Part shown: positions 63,580-64,000 of the stretch, in pieces
Numbering within the stretch: position 1 is the stretch's first letter
How the letters are laid out: every line of letters begins with the position of its first letter
Assembly: GCF_017639205.1 (NCBI RefSeq)
Contig: NZ_CP071139.1
Span: forward strand, 5,393,501 to 5,457,500
Source: Streptomyces nojiriensis
GTDB taxonomy: Bacteria > Actinomycetota > Actinomycetes > Streptomycetales > Streptomycetaceae
Direction: 5' to 3'
Length of the DNA: 64,000 nt
Made by a program: the position numbers and the translations under genes
Notes under the pieces: generated by a model
Told to the model about the DNA's origin: nothing
The model's input: only the letters and a program-made list of their open reading frames with translations
The model's database searches: none

Positions 63580-64000
63580 CCCCGGCGACCCCGCACACGC
63601 TGCGCGAGATGCGCTGGTGGGACATCGGGCCGGTGCTGGAACTGGAGCACGAGCTGTTCCCCGAGGACGCCTGGTCCGCCGGTATGTTCTGGTCCGAACT
63701 CGCCCACGCCCGCGGCCCCCAGGCCACGCGCCGCTACGTCGTCGCCGAGGACGCGGCGGGCCGGCTGGCGGGCTACGCCGGACTGGCCGCAGCCGGCGAC
63801 CTGGCCGACGTACAGACCATCGCGGTCGCGCGCGACCAGTGGGGGACCGGGCTCGGCGCCCGGCTCCTGACCGAGCTGCTGCGCGCCGCCACCGCGTTCG
63901 AGTGCGCCGAGGTGCTGCTGGAGGTACGGGTGGACAACACCCGCGCCCAGAAGCTCTACGAGCGCTTCGGCTTCGAGCCCATCGGCTTCCGGCGCGGCTA
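63576..64000 (+). CDS. rimI: Ribosomal protein S18-alanine N-acetyltransferase (partial, cut by window end)
   Basis: The first 141 codons of a GNAT acetyltransferase are present. The acetyl-CoA-binding motif is at about 87-99 (VARDQWGTGLGARLL, with Q-x-x-G-x-G replaced by Q-W-G-T-G-L-G). The RimI-type EVRVDNTRAQKLYERFGFEPIG segment follows near 117-136. The GTG start overlaps the tsaB stop, the usual tsaB-rimI-tsaD arrangement. The 3' end lies outside the window, so length cannot be judged. Confidence 0.92.
   Translation, partial: MTPATPHTLREMRWWDIGPVLELEHELFPEDAWSAGMFWSELAHARGPQATRRYVVAEDAAGRLAGYAGLAAAGDLADVQTIAVARDQWGTGLGARLLTELLRAATAFECAEVLLEVRVDNTRAQKLYERFGFEPIGFRRG

Overview
The window is a segment of a high-GC actinobacterial chromosome and almost certainly comes from a Streptomyces or a very close relative. 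The evidence is the strong G/C third-position bias, frequent GTG and occasional TTG starts, the gene order nusG-rplKA-rplJL-rpoBC-rpsLG-fusA-tuf followed by the S10, spc and alpha operons, an alpha operon without rpsD, and protein lengths that match this genus (RpoB 1160 aa, RpoC 1299, EF-Tu 397, S12 123, L7/L12 127). The species cannot be named from the sequence alone. No tRNA, rRNA, CRISPR array, insertion sequence or prophage was seen.

Layout. 1-5 kb: the 3' end of nusG, rplKA, a tandem pair of paralogous lipoproteins, and rplJL behind an L10-type leader with an attenuator-like hairpin. 5-13 kb: rpoB and rpoC with a clear rpoB promoter. 13-15.4 kb: a convergent YfhO-family membrane gene. 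15.5-20.2 kb: rpsL-rpsG-fusA-tuf. 20.3-27.5 kb: an accessory island holding divergent rmlCA / rmlBD (dTDP-L-rhamnose synthesis), a DUF2304 membrane protein, two family 2 glycosyltransferases and a flippase, closed at each end by a strong terminator. 27.5-28.7 kb: a conserved-looking membrane protein of unknown function. 28.7-45.3 kb: the S10 operon (rpsJ to rpsQ), the spc operon (rplN to secY-adk-map-infA-rpmJ) and the alpha operon (rpsM-rpsK-rpoA-rplQ), divided by several long leaders. 45.4-50.6 kb: truA, an ABC-F ATPase, a GT87-like membrane protein and rplM-rpsI. 50.7-64 kb: cell-envelope and housekeeping genes: glmM, coaA with a DUF389 protein on the minus strand, a lipoprotein, glmS, acpS, the NAD(P)HX repair enzyme, alr, an alpha/beta hydrolase, and the t6A/S18-modification group tsaE, tsaB, rimI (cut by the window edge).

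How it fits together. Most of the window builds ribosomes and RNA polymerase. The right end supplies UDP-GlcNAc precursors (glmM, glmS), D-alanine (alr), CoA/ACP activation (coaA, acpS) and tRNA t6A. The 20-27 kb island most likely makes and exports a rhamnose-containing surface glycan.

Most of the window is ordinary. The best leads for new biology are: a 25-nt leader element found 24/25 identical before both rpsL and rpsJ; a perfect inverted repeat inside the rpsL promoter spacer; a pair of mutually exclusive hairpins before rpoA; a secreted L,D-transpeptidase-like protein whose catalytic Cys and His appear to be lost; the compact rhamnose-glycan island; and a recurring arrangement of a -10-like hexamer placed directly before the start codon in the non-ribosomal genes, which suggests leaderless mRNAs.
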